Shown here one piece after another: positions 24,080 to 33,989 of a stretch of 64,000 nt of DNA. This DNA comes from Acidobacteriota bacterium (GTDB lineage: Bacteria; Acidobacteriota; Vicinamibacteria; Vicinamibacterales; JAKQTR01): the NCBI GenBank assembly GCA_026393675.1, contig JAPKZQ010000012.1, forward strand, positions 1-64,000. The letters run 5' to 3'. The notes under the pieces were generated by a model. That model did no database searches, was not told the DNA's origin, and saw only the letters and a list, made by a program, of their open reading frames with translations. Every line of letters starts with the position of its first letter. Within the stretch, counting starts at the first letter, position 1. Made by a program: the position numbers and the translations under genes.

Positions 24080-25369
24080 TCACACGATTCCCGCCTGGCG
24101 CCTGACAGACGCGGGTCGTTCCAGTGTTTTCCACGGGCGGTATTGGCTGACACGATAGACGGCGACGGGGTCGATGGCACCGCCGCTTGCCCTGCGCGCC
24201 ATCGCCAGCACGGGCGTCACGTCGGTGGTGAACGCCCGCTTGAGCGTCGCGAGGGCCATCAGGGCGTCATTGCGCTCCTGGTACTCACGGAGGGCCGTCC
24301 GATCCACCAGGCAGGCCTGCACGAACGCCCGCTGCACCTCCATCGCACTGGTCATCAGCGACTCAATCGGATCGGTGACGTTGTGGGATTGGTCCAGCAT
24401 GTAGCAGGGATCAAAACCAGCCACGCCCTCGAGCGCCGCATCCACGAGTTCATTGAAGACAAGAAACAACTGGAACGGCTTGATCGAGCCCGCATCGAGA
24501 TCGTCGTCGCCGTACTGGCTGTCGTTAAAGTGAAAACCGCCCAGCTTGCCGAACTGGATCAAGCGGGCGACGATCATCTCGACGTTGACATTCGGAGCAT
24601 GATGGCCGAAATCCACGAGCGAGAACGCCCGATCGCCCAGCTCGCGTGCGCAGTAGTAGCTGACGCCCCAGTCGTTCAGCACCGTCGAGTAGAACGCCGG
24701 TTCGTAGAGCTTGTGTTCGATGAACAGCCGCCAGTCCGGCGGGAGGGCCGCATAGATGGATCGCAGGCTGGACAGGTACCGATCGAGCGTGCGGCGGACG
24801 TGCTGCTGACCCGGGAAGTTGCCGCCGTCGCCGATCCAGATCGAGTGCGCGCGGGCGCCGAGCTTCACGCCCAGTTCCATGCAGTGCAGGTTGTGCGCGA
24901 TCGCCTGCTCGCGCACGGCCGGGTCCGTGTGGGACAGGCTGCCGAACTTGTAGGAGTGCGCCTGGCCCGGCTGGTCCTCGAACGTGTTCGAGTTCGTCGT
25001 GCCGAGGGTCAGCCCGCGCTGGGCCGCGAAGGATCGTAGCGCGGCGGGATCGTCGGGTTCGTCCCACGGGATGTGCAGCGAGATGTCCGGCGTGATGCGA
25101 ACCAGACGGTGAATGACGTGACAGTCTTCGACCTTCTCAAAAACCGTGCGGGGTTCGCCCGGGCCGGGAAAACGTGCGAAGCGGGTGCCGCCCGTTGCGA
25201 CGCCCCACGACGGCACGGCCACACGGAAACTCGACGCACGGGCCTGGATCGCAGCGATGTCGATGCCCCGGCGCCCGAGTTGCCGCCCGAGCTGCTCGAC
25301 ATCCTCGGCGAGGACGTCGCCGCACCTGCGCCACTCGTCCTCAAGCAAACCCTCCCACTCGATCGCCAT
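24080..25369 (-). CDS. rhaI: L-rhamnose isomerase (Pseudomonas/Rhizobium type)
   Basis: A 429-aa TIM-barrel sugar isomerase converting L-rhamnose to L-rhamnulose. It matches the RhaI-type rather than the E. coli RhaA-type enzyme. Visible features include SLHIPWDEPDD (about 97), the metal-site regions FIEHKLYEPAFY (about 217; Glu) and LVDFGHHAPNVNVEM (about 252; Asp and His), and HFNDSQYGDDDLD (about 281). The ATG at 25369 has GAGGAG 7 nt upstream. It is divergent from the hybrid regulator, with 243 bp between the two start codons, and is the first catabolic step in this locus. Confidence 0.9.
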   Translation of the reverse strand: MAIEWEGLLEDEWRRCGDVLAEDVEQLGRQLGRRGIDIAAIQARASSFRVAVPSWGVATGGTRFARFPGPGEPRTVFEKVEDCHVIHRLVRITPDISLHIPWDEPDDPAALRSFAAQRGLTLGTTNSNTFEDQPGQAHSYKFGSLSHTDPAVREQAIAHNLHCMELGVKLGARAHSIWIGDGGNFPGQQHVRRTLDRYLSSLRSIYAALPPDWRLFIEHKLYEPAFYSTVLNDWGVSYYCARELGDRAFSLVDFGHHAPNVNVEMIVARLIQFGKLGGFHFNDSQYGDDDLDAGSIKPFQLFLVFNELVDAALEGVAGFDPCYMLDQSHNVTDPIESLMTSAMEVQRAFVQACLVDRTALREYQERNDALMALATLKRAFTTDVTPVLAMARRASGGAIDPVAVYRVSQYRPWKTLERPASVRRQAGIV

Positions 25370-25575
25370 CGTGCGCTCCTCGTCTTCGGTCGGCCACCAC
25401 CCGGCAGCCCGACCGGCACTGTGAGGCCATCAGCCAGACAGGCGCAAGGCGAACAGCGATCGGCGAGCGCGGTTCACATGCCGTAACCCGCCTCGCGGCC
25501 GCGGGCGCCCCAAAACCCCTAACTGGAGTGCCGGGACGCATGTGAATCGTCGCTGACGCCTGATCGACGGTACAA

Positions 25576-25604
25576 GTGACAGTCCGCCCGAGTTGTGCTA
25601 TACA
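25576..25604 (+). promoter_or_regulatory. Promoter of the hybrid regulator gene (likely leaderless transcript)
   Basis: A -35 GTGACA (25576-25581), 17-nt spacer and -10 TATACA (25599-25604) precede the ATG at 25613 by only 8 bases, and no Shine-Dalgarno sequence is present. The transcript probably starts at or within two bases of the ATG. The same divergent region (25370-25612) holds TTCACATGC (around 25474) and its complement GCATGTGAA (around 25547), which could be paired regulator sites. Confidence 0.6.
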
Positions 25605-25612
25605 AAACACCG

Positions 25613-26776
25613 ATGCCAGGCGACGATTCCTCCAAAGGCGCGCCGTCCGCGCGGGATGTCTACCTGATCAAGTCGGTCGTGCATGCTTCCGACGTGCTCC
25701 AGACGTTCCGGCACATGGGCGAGGCGCTCAGGCTGCGCGACGTGATGGACCGCACGGGATTCGGCAAGGGCATGTGCTTTCGATTGCTGTACACGCTCCA
25801 CCATTGCGGCTTCCTCGATCGCGTCGACGGCAACCGCTACCGCCTCACGTCGGAAGTCCGGCGTCGGCGCCGCTATCGGATTGGCTACGCCGCGCAAGGG
25901 CAGGATGCGTCGTTTCCGCGCGAGGTCCAGGCGGGCCTTGTCGCAGCTGCCGAACGCGAACACGTGGAACTGGTCATCGTCGACAATCGTTACCAACCGA
26001 AGATCGCGCTGCGCAACGCCGAGCTCCTGGTCCGTGAGGGGGTCAACCTCGTCATCGAGTTCCAGACCGATGAGGCCGTCGCGCCGGCGATCGCGTCGAC
26101 CTACCTCGACGCGAACATTCCGATGATCGCCATCGACATCCCTCATCCGGGAGCCACCTACTTCGGCGCCGACAACTACGTCGCCGGGCTGCTCGCCGGC
26201 CGTACGCTCGCGAGGTGGGCCCGCCAGCACTGGAACGGTGCAATCGACGAGATTCTGCTGGTGGAGATTGCCCGGGCTGGCTCGCTGCCCCACGCCCGCA
26301 TCAAAGGCGTGGTCGCGGGGATCCACGAGACGTTGCGCGAGGCCAAGGACTGCCCGGTCGTGTCCATCGACGGAGACGGCCAGTTCAAGACGTCGCTCGA
26401 CCGGGTGCGCCGTCACCTGCGCCAGATCCGGGCGCGCCGCATTCTGGTCGGCACGGCCAATGACCCGAGCGCGCTCGGCGCGGCGCGTGCCTTCCAGGAA
26501 GCCGGCCGTGCCGATACGTGCGCGGTGGTCGGCCAGAACGCCGAGCCGGATGCCCGCGCGGAGTTGCGCCAGCCCCGAACACCGCTGATCGCGTCGGTGG
26601 GCTACTTCCCCGAGCAGTACGGCGATGGGCTCATCAAGCTTGCGCTCGACATTCTGACCCGCAAGCCTGTCCCGCCCGCCGTGTTCGTGCACCACCACGT
26701 GATCACCAGGGAGAACGTCGATCACTACTATCCAAACGACGCGTTACTGGGCGTCGGGACGTTTGCGGGTTTCTAA
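25613..26776 (+). CDS. Hybrid transcription regulator: IclR-type HTH fused to a sugar-binding (Peripla_BP) domain
   Basis: A 387-aa protein. Residues about 10-80 are an IclR-like winged helix (YLIKSVVHASDVLQTF, then RDVMDRTGFGKGMCFRLLYTL, then GNRYRLT). From about residue 90 to the end it is an RbsB/LacI-type sensor (IGYAAQGQDASFPREV, VELVIVDNRYQP, GADNYVAGLLAG, ILVGTANDPSALGA). It lacks a signal peptide and the usual IclR effector domain. LacI proteins pair this sensor with a different HTH, so the architecture is a chimera. It is divergent from rhaI and upstream of GH106, the transporter and rha genes, so it is the obvious candidate to sense rhamnose or a pectic sugar. Ligand and mode (activator or repressor) are unknown. 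A GTG start at 25595 is possible. Confidence 0.8.
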   Translation: MPGDDSSKGAPSARDVYLIKSVVHASDVLQTFRHMGEALRLRDVMDRTGFGKGMCFRLLYTLHHCGFLDRVDGNRYRLTSEVRRRRRYRIGYAAQGQDASFPREVQAGLVAAAEREHVELVIVDNRYQPKIALRNAELLVREGVNLVIEFQTDEAVAPAIASTYLDANIPMIAIDIPHPGATYFGADNYVAGLLAGRTLARWARQHWNGAIDEILLVEIARAGSLPHARIKGVVAGIHETLREAKDCPVVSIDGDGQFKTSLDRVRRHLRQIRARRILVGTANDPSALGAARAFQEAGRADTCAVVGQNAEPDARAELRQPRTPLIASVGYFPEQYGDGLIKLALDILTRKPVPPAVFVHHHVITRENVDHYYPNDALLGVGTFAGF

Positions 26777-27000
26777 GCCCTGAGCGTACTGCGGTTGGGC
26801 TGTTCAGTCGACATCGGGTCGCATGTTTGATGGGCTGAGGTCGACCACGTGATGCTCTACTCAACGGAGTCGAAGGGTAGCGCACCGGTTTTGCGCTCGT
26901 AAACACGTTCGTGCCGCGCCAGACCACTTGCTCCCGAAGGCCCGAGATGCACATGCTCCACACCGCAGACTGTCCCCGAGTCGCGGGAAACGGAGGAACC

Positions 27001-29868
27001 GTGGTTACCACGCAGCGCTTCGTCAGTCGCACCGCGGCAATCTTCGTCACGATTGCGGCGTTGGCTGTCGTCGGGGCGTCCACCCGCACGGCCAACGTGG
27101 GCGCGGCCAGGCCTCGGCAGCCCGCCGTGCCGATTGGCACGTTGTCGCTGGCAGACCTCGAGCGCGCGTTCCGCACGCCTCCCGACGATGCACGGATCAT
27201 GATGCGATGGTGGTGGTTCGGCCCAACCGTCACCAAGGACAGACTCGATCGCGAGATGCGCCTGATGAAGGAAGGCGGCATCGGCGGGTTCGAGATCCAG
27301 CCCGTGTACCCGGTCGTGCTGGATGACCCGGCCAGCGGCCTTGTCACACACCCATTTCTCTCGGACGCGTTTATCGATGACCTCCGGTTCGCCGCAAGCC
27401 GCGCCCGGGAACTCGGGTTGCGAGTGGATCTGACGATTGGAAGCGGCTGGCCCTACGGCGGTCCGCAGATTGGTATCACGCAAGCCGCCGGCAAACTGAG
27501 AATCGAGCACGTGCCGGTTCCCGCCGGTTCCGATCGAATTGCCGTCCCCGATATTCGCTCGGGCGAACGCTTGCTCGCCGCGTTTCTCGCGCCGTCGGCT
27601 GCACCGGCCTCGGCGGACGGGTTTCAGGAGATCAGCGAGATCACAGACGGCGTGCTGCGGCTCCCGAATCATGCTGCTCACGCGCGGGAGGCCGTGTTCT
27701 TTGTCAGCAGCCGCACGGGCATGCTGGTGAAGCGTCCGGCGGTTGGCGCCGAGGGCTTCGTGCTCGACCACTACGACCGCGCGGCGCTCGATCACTACCT
27801 GAGATCTGTCGGCGACCGTCTGCTGTCGGCCTTTGACGCGGCGCCGCCCTACGCGGTGTTCTGCGATAGCCTCGAGGTGTACGACTCGGACTGGACCGAT
27901 CGATTCCTCGCCGAGTTTCAGGCCCGTCGCGGCTACGACCTGCGCCCCCTGTTGCCTGCATTGCTCCTCGACTCCGGGCCCGCTACGCCAGCCATTCGTC
28001 ACGACTGGGGCCAGACGCTGACCGAGTTGCTGAACGAGCGCTTCCTTGCTCCCATGCAGGTGTGGGCCCATCAGCACAACACCCGATTCCGTGTCCAGGG
28101 ATACGGCGTTCCACCCGCGACGATCTCGAGCAATGCCGGCATCGACCTCCCTGAAGGCGAGGGCTCGCAGTGGAAGACGCTTCGAGCGTCGAGATGGGCC
28201 GCCTCGATCGGCCATCTCTACGACCGGCCGGTCATCTCGTCGGAAACGTGGACATGGCTGCATTCGCCTGTTTTCCGAGCCACCCCGCTTGATCTCAAAG
28301 CTGAAGCCGACCTGCACTTTCTTCAAGGCATCAACCAGCTCATCGGTCATGGCTGGCCCTACACCGCCGACGGCGTGGCATCTCCGGGTTGGCGTTTCTA
28401 CGCGGCAGGCGCCTTCAACGACAGGAACCCGTGGTGGATCGTGATGCCCGACCTCGCCCGGTATCTGCAGCGTCTCAGCTTCCTGCTGCGCCAGGGAAAG
28501 CCCGTGAACGACGTGGCGGTCTACCTGCCGAACGACGATGCCTGGGCGCATGTCGTGCCTGGAAAGATCGGCAGCATGATCGACGCGCTGGCCCAGCGCA
28601 TCGGCCCCGATATCGTCACCACCATCCTCGACGCTGGATTCAACCTCGACTTCGTCGACGACGGTGTGCTTGCGGAACGGGCGCGGGTCGACCAGGGCAG
28701 ACTGGCCGTTGGTCAGAGCCGCTATCGCGCCGTGATTCTTCCCGGCGTCGAGCGCATCCCGATGGGGACGCTCCGCGCGCTCGAAACATTTGCGCAGCAA
28801 GGCGTAATCGTGATGGCCACGCGCCGGACTCCCGCGTTGGCGCCGGGGTACCAGGCCACGGTGACCGACCACGCCGCCGTTGGTGCGGCCGCCGGCCGCC
28901 TGTTCCGCGGACCGTCGGCGACGGGCGTGTTCGTGGAGCGCGAGGCGGATCTGGCCGCGGCATTGACCTCGCGCGTGCCGCCAGACATGGCCGTGTCTGT
29001 GGGAGCCGCCGACATCGGCGCCGTCCACCGGCGTTTCGACGCGGCCGATATCTACTTCGTCGCCAACACCTCGAACCTGCGGCGGTCGTTCGAGGCGACC
29101 TTCCGCCTCGCTGCCTCGAGGGCGCAACTGTGGAACCCGCTGACGGGGGACGTGACGCCGATCGCGGTGCGCCGTCCGGCAGGGCGAGAAGGCGCCACCG
29201 TCCGCCTCGATCTCGCGCCCTACGAATCGACCGTCGTCGTGTTCGCGACGGGCGGGCCGCCGCCGAAGAGTGTCGAGGGACCTCGCGTCGCTGCGACTCC
29301 GCCGCCCATGGACATCACGTCGGGATGGCGCGTGAGGTTTGGGCCAACCGGGACAGTCGTGGACTGGGACACCCTGCGATCGTGGACCGACGATGAGGCG
29401 ACGCGGTACTTCTCGGGTGTTGCCGTCTATGAGAAGCAGGTCGACCTGCCTGCGTCCATGCTTCGTGACGGCCAGTCGGTTGTGCTGGATTTCGGTGAGC
29501 CTCGACCCATCGAGGTGGGTGGACCACGAGCGCGGGTTCAGGCGTGGGTTGACGCTCCGGTGCGCGATGCTGCCGTGGTCACCATCAACGGTCGGCGTGC
29601 CGGATCCGTCTGGTGCCCGCCATACAGCCTTGACGTGACGCCGCTGCTGCGGCCCGGCAGCAACGTCATCCGGATCGAGGTGGCCAATCTCGCGATCAAC
29701 GACATGGCCAGCCGTGCACTGCCGGACTATAGACTGCTCAACCTGCGCTACGGCACGCGATTCGAACCGCAGGACATGGACAAGGTGCAACCGGTCCCCG
29801 CGGGGCTCTTCGGCCCCATCCGCCTGGTCGTGACGCAGGCGGCGCGCCCCGCGACACTGACACGATAG
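27001..29868 (+). CDS. GH106 alpha-L-rhamnosidase
   Basis: A 955-aa secreted enzyme that releases terminal alpha-L-rhamnose from RG-I fragments or rhamnosides. The GTG at 27001 is preferred because CGGAGGAA precedes it directly and it opens a signal peptide (about 1-35); an earlier in-frame ATG has no such site. GH106-like sequence is clear at the N-terminus ([20 protein letters not shown], then [13 protein letters not shown]) and in [20 protein letters not shown] and HGWPYTADG. The C-terminal 200 residues form a beta-sandwich, carbohydrate-binding-like region. It heads a plus-strand run with the permease and the micropeptide. Confidence 0.88.
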   Translation: MVTTQRFVSRTAAIFVTIAALAVVGASTRTANVGAARPRQPAVPIGTLSLADLERAFRTPPDDARIMMRWWWFGPTVTKDRLDREMRLMKEGGIGGFEIQPVYPVVLDDPASGLVTHPFLSDAFIDDLRFAASRARELGLRVDLTIGSGWPYGGPQIGITQAAGKLRIEHVPVPAGSDRIAVPDIRSGERLLAAFLAPSAAPASADGFQEISEITDGVLRLPNHAAHAREAVFFVSSRTGMLVKRPAVGAEGFVLDHYDRAALDHYLRSVGDRLLSAFDAAPPYAVFCDSLEVYDSDWTDRFLAEFQARRGYDLRPLLPALLLDSGPATPAIRHDWGQTLTELLNERFLAPMQVWAHQHNTRFRVQGYGVPPATISSNAGIDLPEGEGSQWKTLRASRWAASIGHLYDRPVISSETWTWLHSPVFRATPLDLKAEADLHFLQGINQLIGHGWPYTADGVASPGWRFYAAGAFNDRNPWWIVMPDLARYLQRLSFLLRQGKPVNDVAVYLPNDDAWAHVVPGKIGSMIDALAQRIGPDIVTTILDAGFNLDFVDDGVLAERARVDQGRLAVGQSRYRAVILPGVERIPMGTLRALETFAQQGVIVMATRRTPALAPGYQATVTDHAAVGAAAGRLFRGPSATGVFVEREADLAAALTSRVPPDMAVSVGAADIGAVHRRFDAADIYFVANTSNLRRSFEATFRLAASRAQLWNPLTGDVTPIAVRRPAGREGATVRLDLAPYESTVVVFATGGPPPKSVEGPRVAATPPPMDITSGWRVRFGPTGTVVDWDTLRSWTDDEATRYFSGVAVYEKQVDLPASMLRDGQSVVLDFGEPRPIEVGGPRARVQAWVDAPVRDAAVVTINGRRAGSVWCPPYSLDVTPLLRPGSNVIRIEVANLAINDMASRALPDYRLLNLRYGTRFEPQDMDKVQPVPAGLFGPIRLVVTQAARPATLTR

Positions 29869-29944
29869 CCCGGACCATTCATCCCGGCCCGACCAGACGC
29901 GATCGCGACAGCGTTCACGTCCGGGTCGGGCGAGGACAAGACGC

Positions 29945-31345
29945 ATGGCTGACGACACCAGGGCCCAGCAGACCGAACCGGTCGACGAATACGAACGCGA
30001 ACCCGTGCCGCAACGCGCCTGGCTCGGCTTCTCGAGCTTCGTCGGTCAGTACGCCGGTGAACACACAGCCGGCACGGAATTGATGATCGGCCCGCTCTTC
30101 ATCGCATCTGGCGTGAGTGCGGTCGACGTCGTGGCCGGCCTCTTCGTCGGCAATCTGCTCGCCGTGCTGAGTTGGCTGTTCCTGACGGCGCCCATCGCCG
30201 TGCGCGCGCGCCTGACGCTGTACTTCCAGCTCGAGAAGATCTGCGGCCGCAAGCTGGTGACCGTCTACAACCTGGCCAACGGCGTGATGTTCTGCTTCCT
30301 GGCTGGGGCGATGGTCACGGTGAACGCGACGGCCGCCGGTGTCTGGCTGCACATCGCGATGCCGGGCCTGAACGACACTTACCCGAACAGCGCTGGATGG
30401 GTGGCCACCGTGCTCGTCATGGGCCTGCTCATGACGGTGGTAGCGGCGTACGGCTACAAAGTGGTGGCGCGCATCGCGAACATCGCCGCGCCCTGGATGG
30501 TGCTGGTGTTCATCGCCTACGGCATCATTGGCGCGCGGCAACTCGGCATCGACTCGGTGAGCACATTCTGGCCGAAGGCTCAGGAACTCATCTGGACCGG
30601 GGGCCTGCCGCTCGCCGGACGGGCGAAGTTCACCTTCTGGCACGTGATGTTCTTCGCCTGGTTCTGCAATATGGCGATGCACATCGGCATGGCCGACCTC
30701 AGCGTGTTCCGCTACGCGCGCAAGTCGTGGTACGCGGTGAGCAGTGCGGCGGGCATGTATCTCGGCCATTTCATCGCGTGGCTCGCCGCCTCCATCCTCT
30801 ACGCGCAGCAGCTCCATGCCACACCCGGCAACACCGATGTGCTGCCAGGGCCCCTGGCCTACAACGCGGCCGGTATCGCCGGGGTGATTTGCGTGATTGT
30901 GGCGGGTTGGACGACGGCCAATCCCACCATCTACCGCGCGGGCCTCGCCTTCCAGGCCATCTCGCCCTCGTCTTCGCGTTACCGCGTGACGCTTCTCACG
31001 GGCGCGCTGGCCACGATCGCCGGCTTGTTCCCCGCGATTGCCATGAAGCTGCTCGATTTCGTGGCGCTCTATGGGCTGATCCTGATGCCGATGGGCGCCG
31101 TGGTGTTCGTGGACTTCTGGCTGGCGAAGCGGTTTGCCTTCCAGTCGAACTACGCGGAGGTGAGCGGCACGGATATCAATTGGGCGGCGGGCCTGGCATG
31201 GGTGCTGACGCTCGCCGGTTGTCTCGCCGTGGTCAACATGGGCGGCATCCAGATCTACTTCGTGGGCCTCCCCGGCTGGTTCGCCGCGGCCACCCTCTAC
31301 ATCGTCTTGAGCCGCCTGTTGCAGCGGAAGGAGGTGCGGCTGTGA
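29945..31345 (+). CDS. NCS1-family permease, probable rhamnose/pectic sugar transporter
   Basis: A 466-aa, roughly twelve-helix inner-membrane protein that resembles the nucleobase:cation symporter-1/purine-cytosine permease superfamily (first helix region GEHTAGTELMIGPLFIASGV; later FFAWFCNMAMHIGMADLSVF). The ATG at 29945 follows GAGGACAAG. NCS1 members usually move nucleobases, hydantoins or vitamins, but no nucleobase gene is near. It sits between GH106 and rhamnose genes, so I infer a sugar or sugar-acid substrate. Its stop codon overlaps the start of a 54-aa membrane peptide by 4 bp. Confidence 0.75.
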   Translation: MADDTRAQQTEPVDEYEREPVPQRAWLGFSSFVGQYAGEHTAGTELMIGPLFIASGVSAVDVVAGLFVGNLLAVLSWLFLTAPIAVRARLTLYFQLEKICGRKLVTVYNLANGVMFCFLAGAMVTVNATAAGVWLHIAMPGLNDTYPNSAGWVATVLVMGLLMTVVAAYGYKVVARIANIAAPWMVLVFIAYGIIGARQLGIDSVSTFWPKAQELIWTGGLPLAGRAKFTFWHVMFFAWFCNMAMHIGMADLSVFRYARKSWYAVSSAAGMYLGHFIAWLAASILYAQQLHATPGNTDVLPGPLAYNAAGIAGVICVIVAGWTTANPTIYRAGLAFQAISPSSSRYRVTLLTGALATIAGLFPAIAMKLLDFVALYGLILMPMGAVVFVDFWLAKRFAFQSNYAEVSGTDINWAAGLAWVLTLAGCLAVVNMGGIQIYFVGLPGWFAAATLYIVLSRLLQRKEVRL

Positions 31346-31506
31346 AAACCGCTGCACGGTTGATATCGCTCTTGTCGCTGGCCGGAACGATCCTGCCGCC
31401 CGTGCTGTTCTTCACGGGTCACATGGGTCTCGATGCAACGAAGGTGTGGATGCTCGTGGCCACGATCGCGTGGTTCGCTGCCACGCCACTCTGGATGGAC
31501 CGGTAG
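31342..31506 (+). CDS. 54-aa two-helix membrane micropeptide coupled to the permease
   Basis: Starts at GTG inside the overlap GTGA with the permease stop, preceded by AAGGAGGTG, a near-perfect Shine-Dalgarno. The product has two hydrophobic helices (LISLLSLAGTILPPVLFF and KVWMLVATIAWFAATPLW) joined by a short GHMGLD turn. Strong ribosome binding and translational coupling argue that it is real. Small partner proteins of transporters are known in several families, so it may be a stabilising or regulatory subunit; I know of no named family. Confidence 0.75.
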   Translation: MKTAARLISLLSLAGTILPPVLFFTGHMGLDATKVWMLVATIAWFAATPLWMDR

Positions 31507-31768
31507 ATCCGGCACCGGCTATTGATCCACGTCCAGCCGAACGGTCGGTCTGCGGGCACCGCATCGTTCACCAATGTGGAAACTCTGTGACAGAGGCTTC
31601 GCCGGCATTCGCCGCAATCCTCGGTTCCAGCGAACACGAGTGGCGAACGGGAGACCGCCTCCACGAGGCCGATCCGGCCCCCCTGGCGTTCCGGATGGCA
31701 AAACCCAGTGGGAGAAGTCTCCGCGTCTTTTGCGGGCCGGCTGGTTTGCGTTAGGGTGTCACCGTCGT

Positions 31769-33925
31769 ATGCGACAAACTGGTTTCAGCGCCATGTCGGC
31801 GATTCCGCTGATCTTTGTGGCCGCCGTGCTCTCGTTTCCGGCCGGTGACAATTCGTCGGTGCAGACGGCCATCGATCGCCGCGCCCTCGTCACGCGGCAC
31901 CACCCCGTGCTGGCTCGCTTCGACGCGGAATCGCCGCTATCGGTCGGCAACGGTGAATTCGCCTTCACCGTTGATGTGACGGGGCTGCAGACATTCGCTG
32001 ACGCGTACGACCAGACGATTCCTCTCGGCACCTTGTCGCAATGGGGTTGGCACACCTGGCCGAACCCGAACGCGTGGACCATCGAGAGCTTCGGGTTCAA
32101 GCCGTTCGCGGCGCACGGCCGGATGGTCGGGTACGCCGACATCCCCGGCGAACGCACGCCAGAGATCAACTGGCTTCGTGCCAATCCGCACCGCCTGCAC
32201 CTTGGGCGAATTGGGTTCCGCTTGACGCGTGCGGACGGCTCAGCGGCCACGTCGGTCGATCTCACCGACATCCGTCAGACGCTCGACCTCTGGAACGGCG
32301 CCATCGTCAGTCACTTCCGCTTGGATGGCGAGGCGGTAGACGTCGTGACCCTGTGTCACCCACGCCTGGATGCTGTGGGCGTCCGGGTGGTGTCGGCGTT
32401 GTTGAAGACCGGTCGGGTGAAGATCGACGTGCGGTTTCCCTATGGAACCGGCCAGGCAACAGGGGCGGACTGGAGCAGGCCGGATGCCCACCAGACAATG
32501 GTCACGCGGCCGCAGCCGAACGAAGCCCGTTTTGTGCGCACGCTCGACGCGGACACCTACTACGCGGCGGTGCGATGGTGGCCAGCCGGCGTGATGACGA
32601 CCGCCGGGCCGCACACCTACCTGCTGACGGCCGGTTCCGATTCCGGCACGCTCGCCCTGGTCGTCGGGTTCACGCCAGCCCCGATGACCGCGCCGCTGCC
32701 GTCATACGACGAGACCGCCGCCGCAACACGCACGCACTGGAACCGCTTCTGGTCGACCGGCGGCGCCATCGATCTCTCCGGCAGCACCGATCCCCGATGG
32801 CGAGAGCTCGAGCGCCGCATCGTGCTCTCGCAGTACCTCACGGCGATCCAGTGTGCCGGCCGGTATCCGCCGCAGGAATCCGGACTCACATTCAACAGCT
32901 GGGAAGGGAAGTTCCACCTCGAGATGCACTGGTGGCATGCCGCGCAGTTTGCGTTGTGGGATCGCCTGCCCCTCTTGGAGAGAAGTCTCGGCTACTACCA
33001 GGCCATTCTGCCGAAGGCCCGCGCGACAGCGGTGCGCCAGGGTTACACGGGCGCACGCTGGCCGAAAATGACCAGCCCGACAGGCGATGAATCACCGTCG
33101 AACGTCGGGCCGTTCCTCGTGTGGCAGCAACCGCATCCCATCTTCTACGCGGAGCTGGTCTACCGCACGCGTCCTGGTCGAGCGACGCTCGAGCAATACC
33201 GACAGGTGGTGTTCGAGACCGCCCAGTTCATGGCGTCGTTTCCCGCCTGGGACGAACAGGGCGGACGCTTCGTCCTCGGCCCGCCGCTGCAGTGCGCGCA
33301 GGAAACCTATCCCAAGGACCGCACCTTTAACTGCACCTATGAACTGAGCTACTGGGCGTGGGGATTGCAGGTCGCGCAGCGCTGGCGCGAACGGCTGGGC
33401 ATGACCCGCGAGGCGACGTGGGACCACGTGCTGAAGACACTCGCGAAGCCGGCTGTCACTGACGGCAGGTACCTGTTTGCCGAAAGTGCGCCAGACACCT
33501 ATTCGAACCCCCGGATGGCGACCGATCATCCGTCCGTGGTTGCTTCGTTCGGCGTACTGCCGGGGGTGGACATTGATCCGGCGACGATGGGCCGCACATT
33601 CGCGTGGATTTGGGATCACTGGGATTGGCCGTCCACGTGGGGCTGGGACTATCCGATGATGGCGATGACGGCCGCGCGGCTTGGACAGCCGAATCTGGCC
33701 GTCGACGCGCTGCTGATGGACACGCCGAAGAACGTGTACCTGGCAAATGGCCACAATTACCAGCGGCCGGGCCTGACGATTTACCTGCCGGGCAACGGCG
33801 GGTTGCTCTACGCCGTGGCGATGATGGCCGCCGGATGGGACGGCGCGCCGCCAGGTTCGGCGCCAGGGTTTCCGAGGGACGGTCGCTGGACGGTCAGGTG
33901 GGAAGGGCTGCGCAGGGCGTTCTGA
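31769..33925 (+). CDS. Predicted secreted (alpha/alpha)6 glycoside hydrolase (GH65-like)
   Basis: A protein of about 718 aa with an N-terminal signal-like segment (SAIPLIFVAAVLSFPAG). An N-terminal beta-sandwich region (about 40-290; LSVGNGEFAFTVDVTGLQ) precedes an (alpha/alpha)6-barrel region with HLEMHWWHAAQFALWDR (about 388-404), WQQPHPIFYAELVYR and GWDYPMMAMTAARLG. This layout is like clan GH-L enzymes (GH65/GH15 relatives), but I cannot place it in a numbered family. The start at 31769 is favoured over an upstream open frame with no signal; ATG at 31793 is an alternative. The spacer 31507-31768 has no gene. In context it probably cleaves a rhamnose- or arabinose-containing side chain. 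Confidence 0.65.
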   Translation: MRQTGFSAMSAIPLIFVAAVLSFPAGDNSSVQTAIDRRALVTRHHPVLARFDAESPLSVGNGEFAFTVDVTGLQTFADAYDQTIPLGTLSQWGWHTWPNPNAWTIESFGFKPFAAHGRMVGYADIPGERTPEINWLRANPHRLHLGRIGFRLTRADGSAATSVDLTDIRQTLDLWNGAIVSHFRLDGEAVDVVTLCHPRLDAVGVRVVSALLKTGRVKIDVRFPYGTGQATGADWSRPDAHQTMVTRPQPNEARFVRTLDADTYYAAVRWWPAGVMTTAGPHTYLLTAGSDSGTLALVVGFTPAPMTAPLPSYDETAAATRTHWNRFWSTGGAIDLSGSTDPRWRELERRIVLSQYLTAIQCAGRYPPQESGLTFNSWEGKFHLEMHWWHAAQFALWDRLPLLERSLGYYQAILPKARATAVRQGYTGARWPKMTSPTGDESPSNVGPFLVWQQPHPIFYAELVYRTRPGRATLEQYRQVVFETAQFMASFPAWDEQGGRFVLGPPLQCAQETYPKDRTFNCTYELSYWAWGLQVAQRWRERLGMTREATWDHVLKTLAKPAVTDGRYLFAESAPDTYSNPRMATDHPSVVASFGVLPGVDIDPATMGRTFAWIWDHWDWPSTWGWDYPMMAMTAARLGQPNLAVDALLMDTPKNVYLANGHNYQRPGLTIYLPGNGGLLYAVAMMAAGWDGAPPGSAPGFPRDGRWTVRWEGLRRAF

Positions 33926-33989
33926 CTGGCGGCTTTCTGTCGCGAGTGACGCAGGGTGTCAGGCCTCTTGTGCGGGGAGGATGTTCAAC

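Noticed and set aside
26857-29958. 1033-aa open frame antisense to the GH106 gene
   Set aside because: It is a compositional shadow: low-complexity Arg/His/Asp-rich translation, no domain, no ribosome-binding site, and the opposite strand has clear GH106 motifs.
29915-31357. 480-aa open frame antisense to the permease
   Set aside because: No membrane helices or motifs; the plus strand is an obvious transporter with a good ribosome-binding site.
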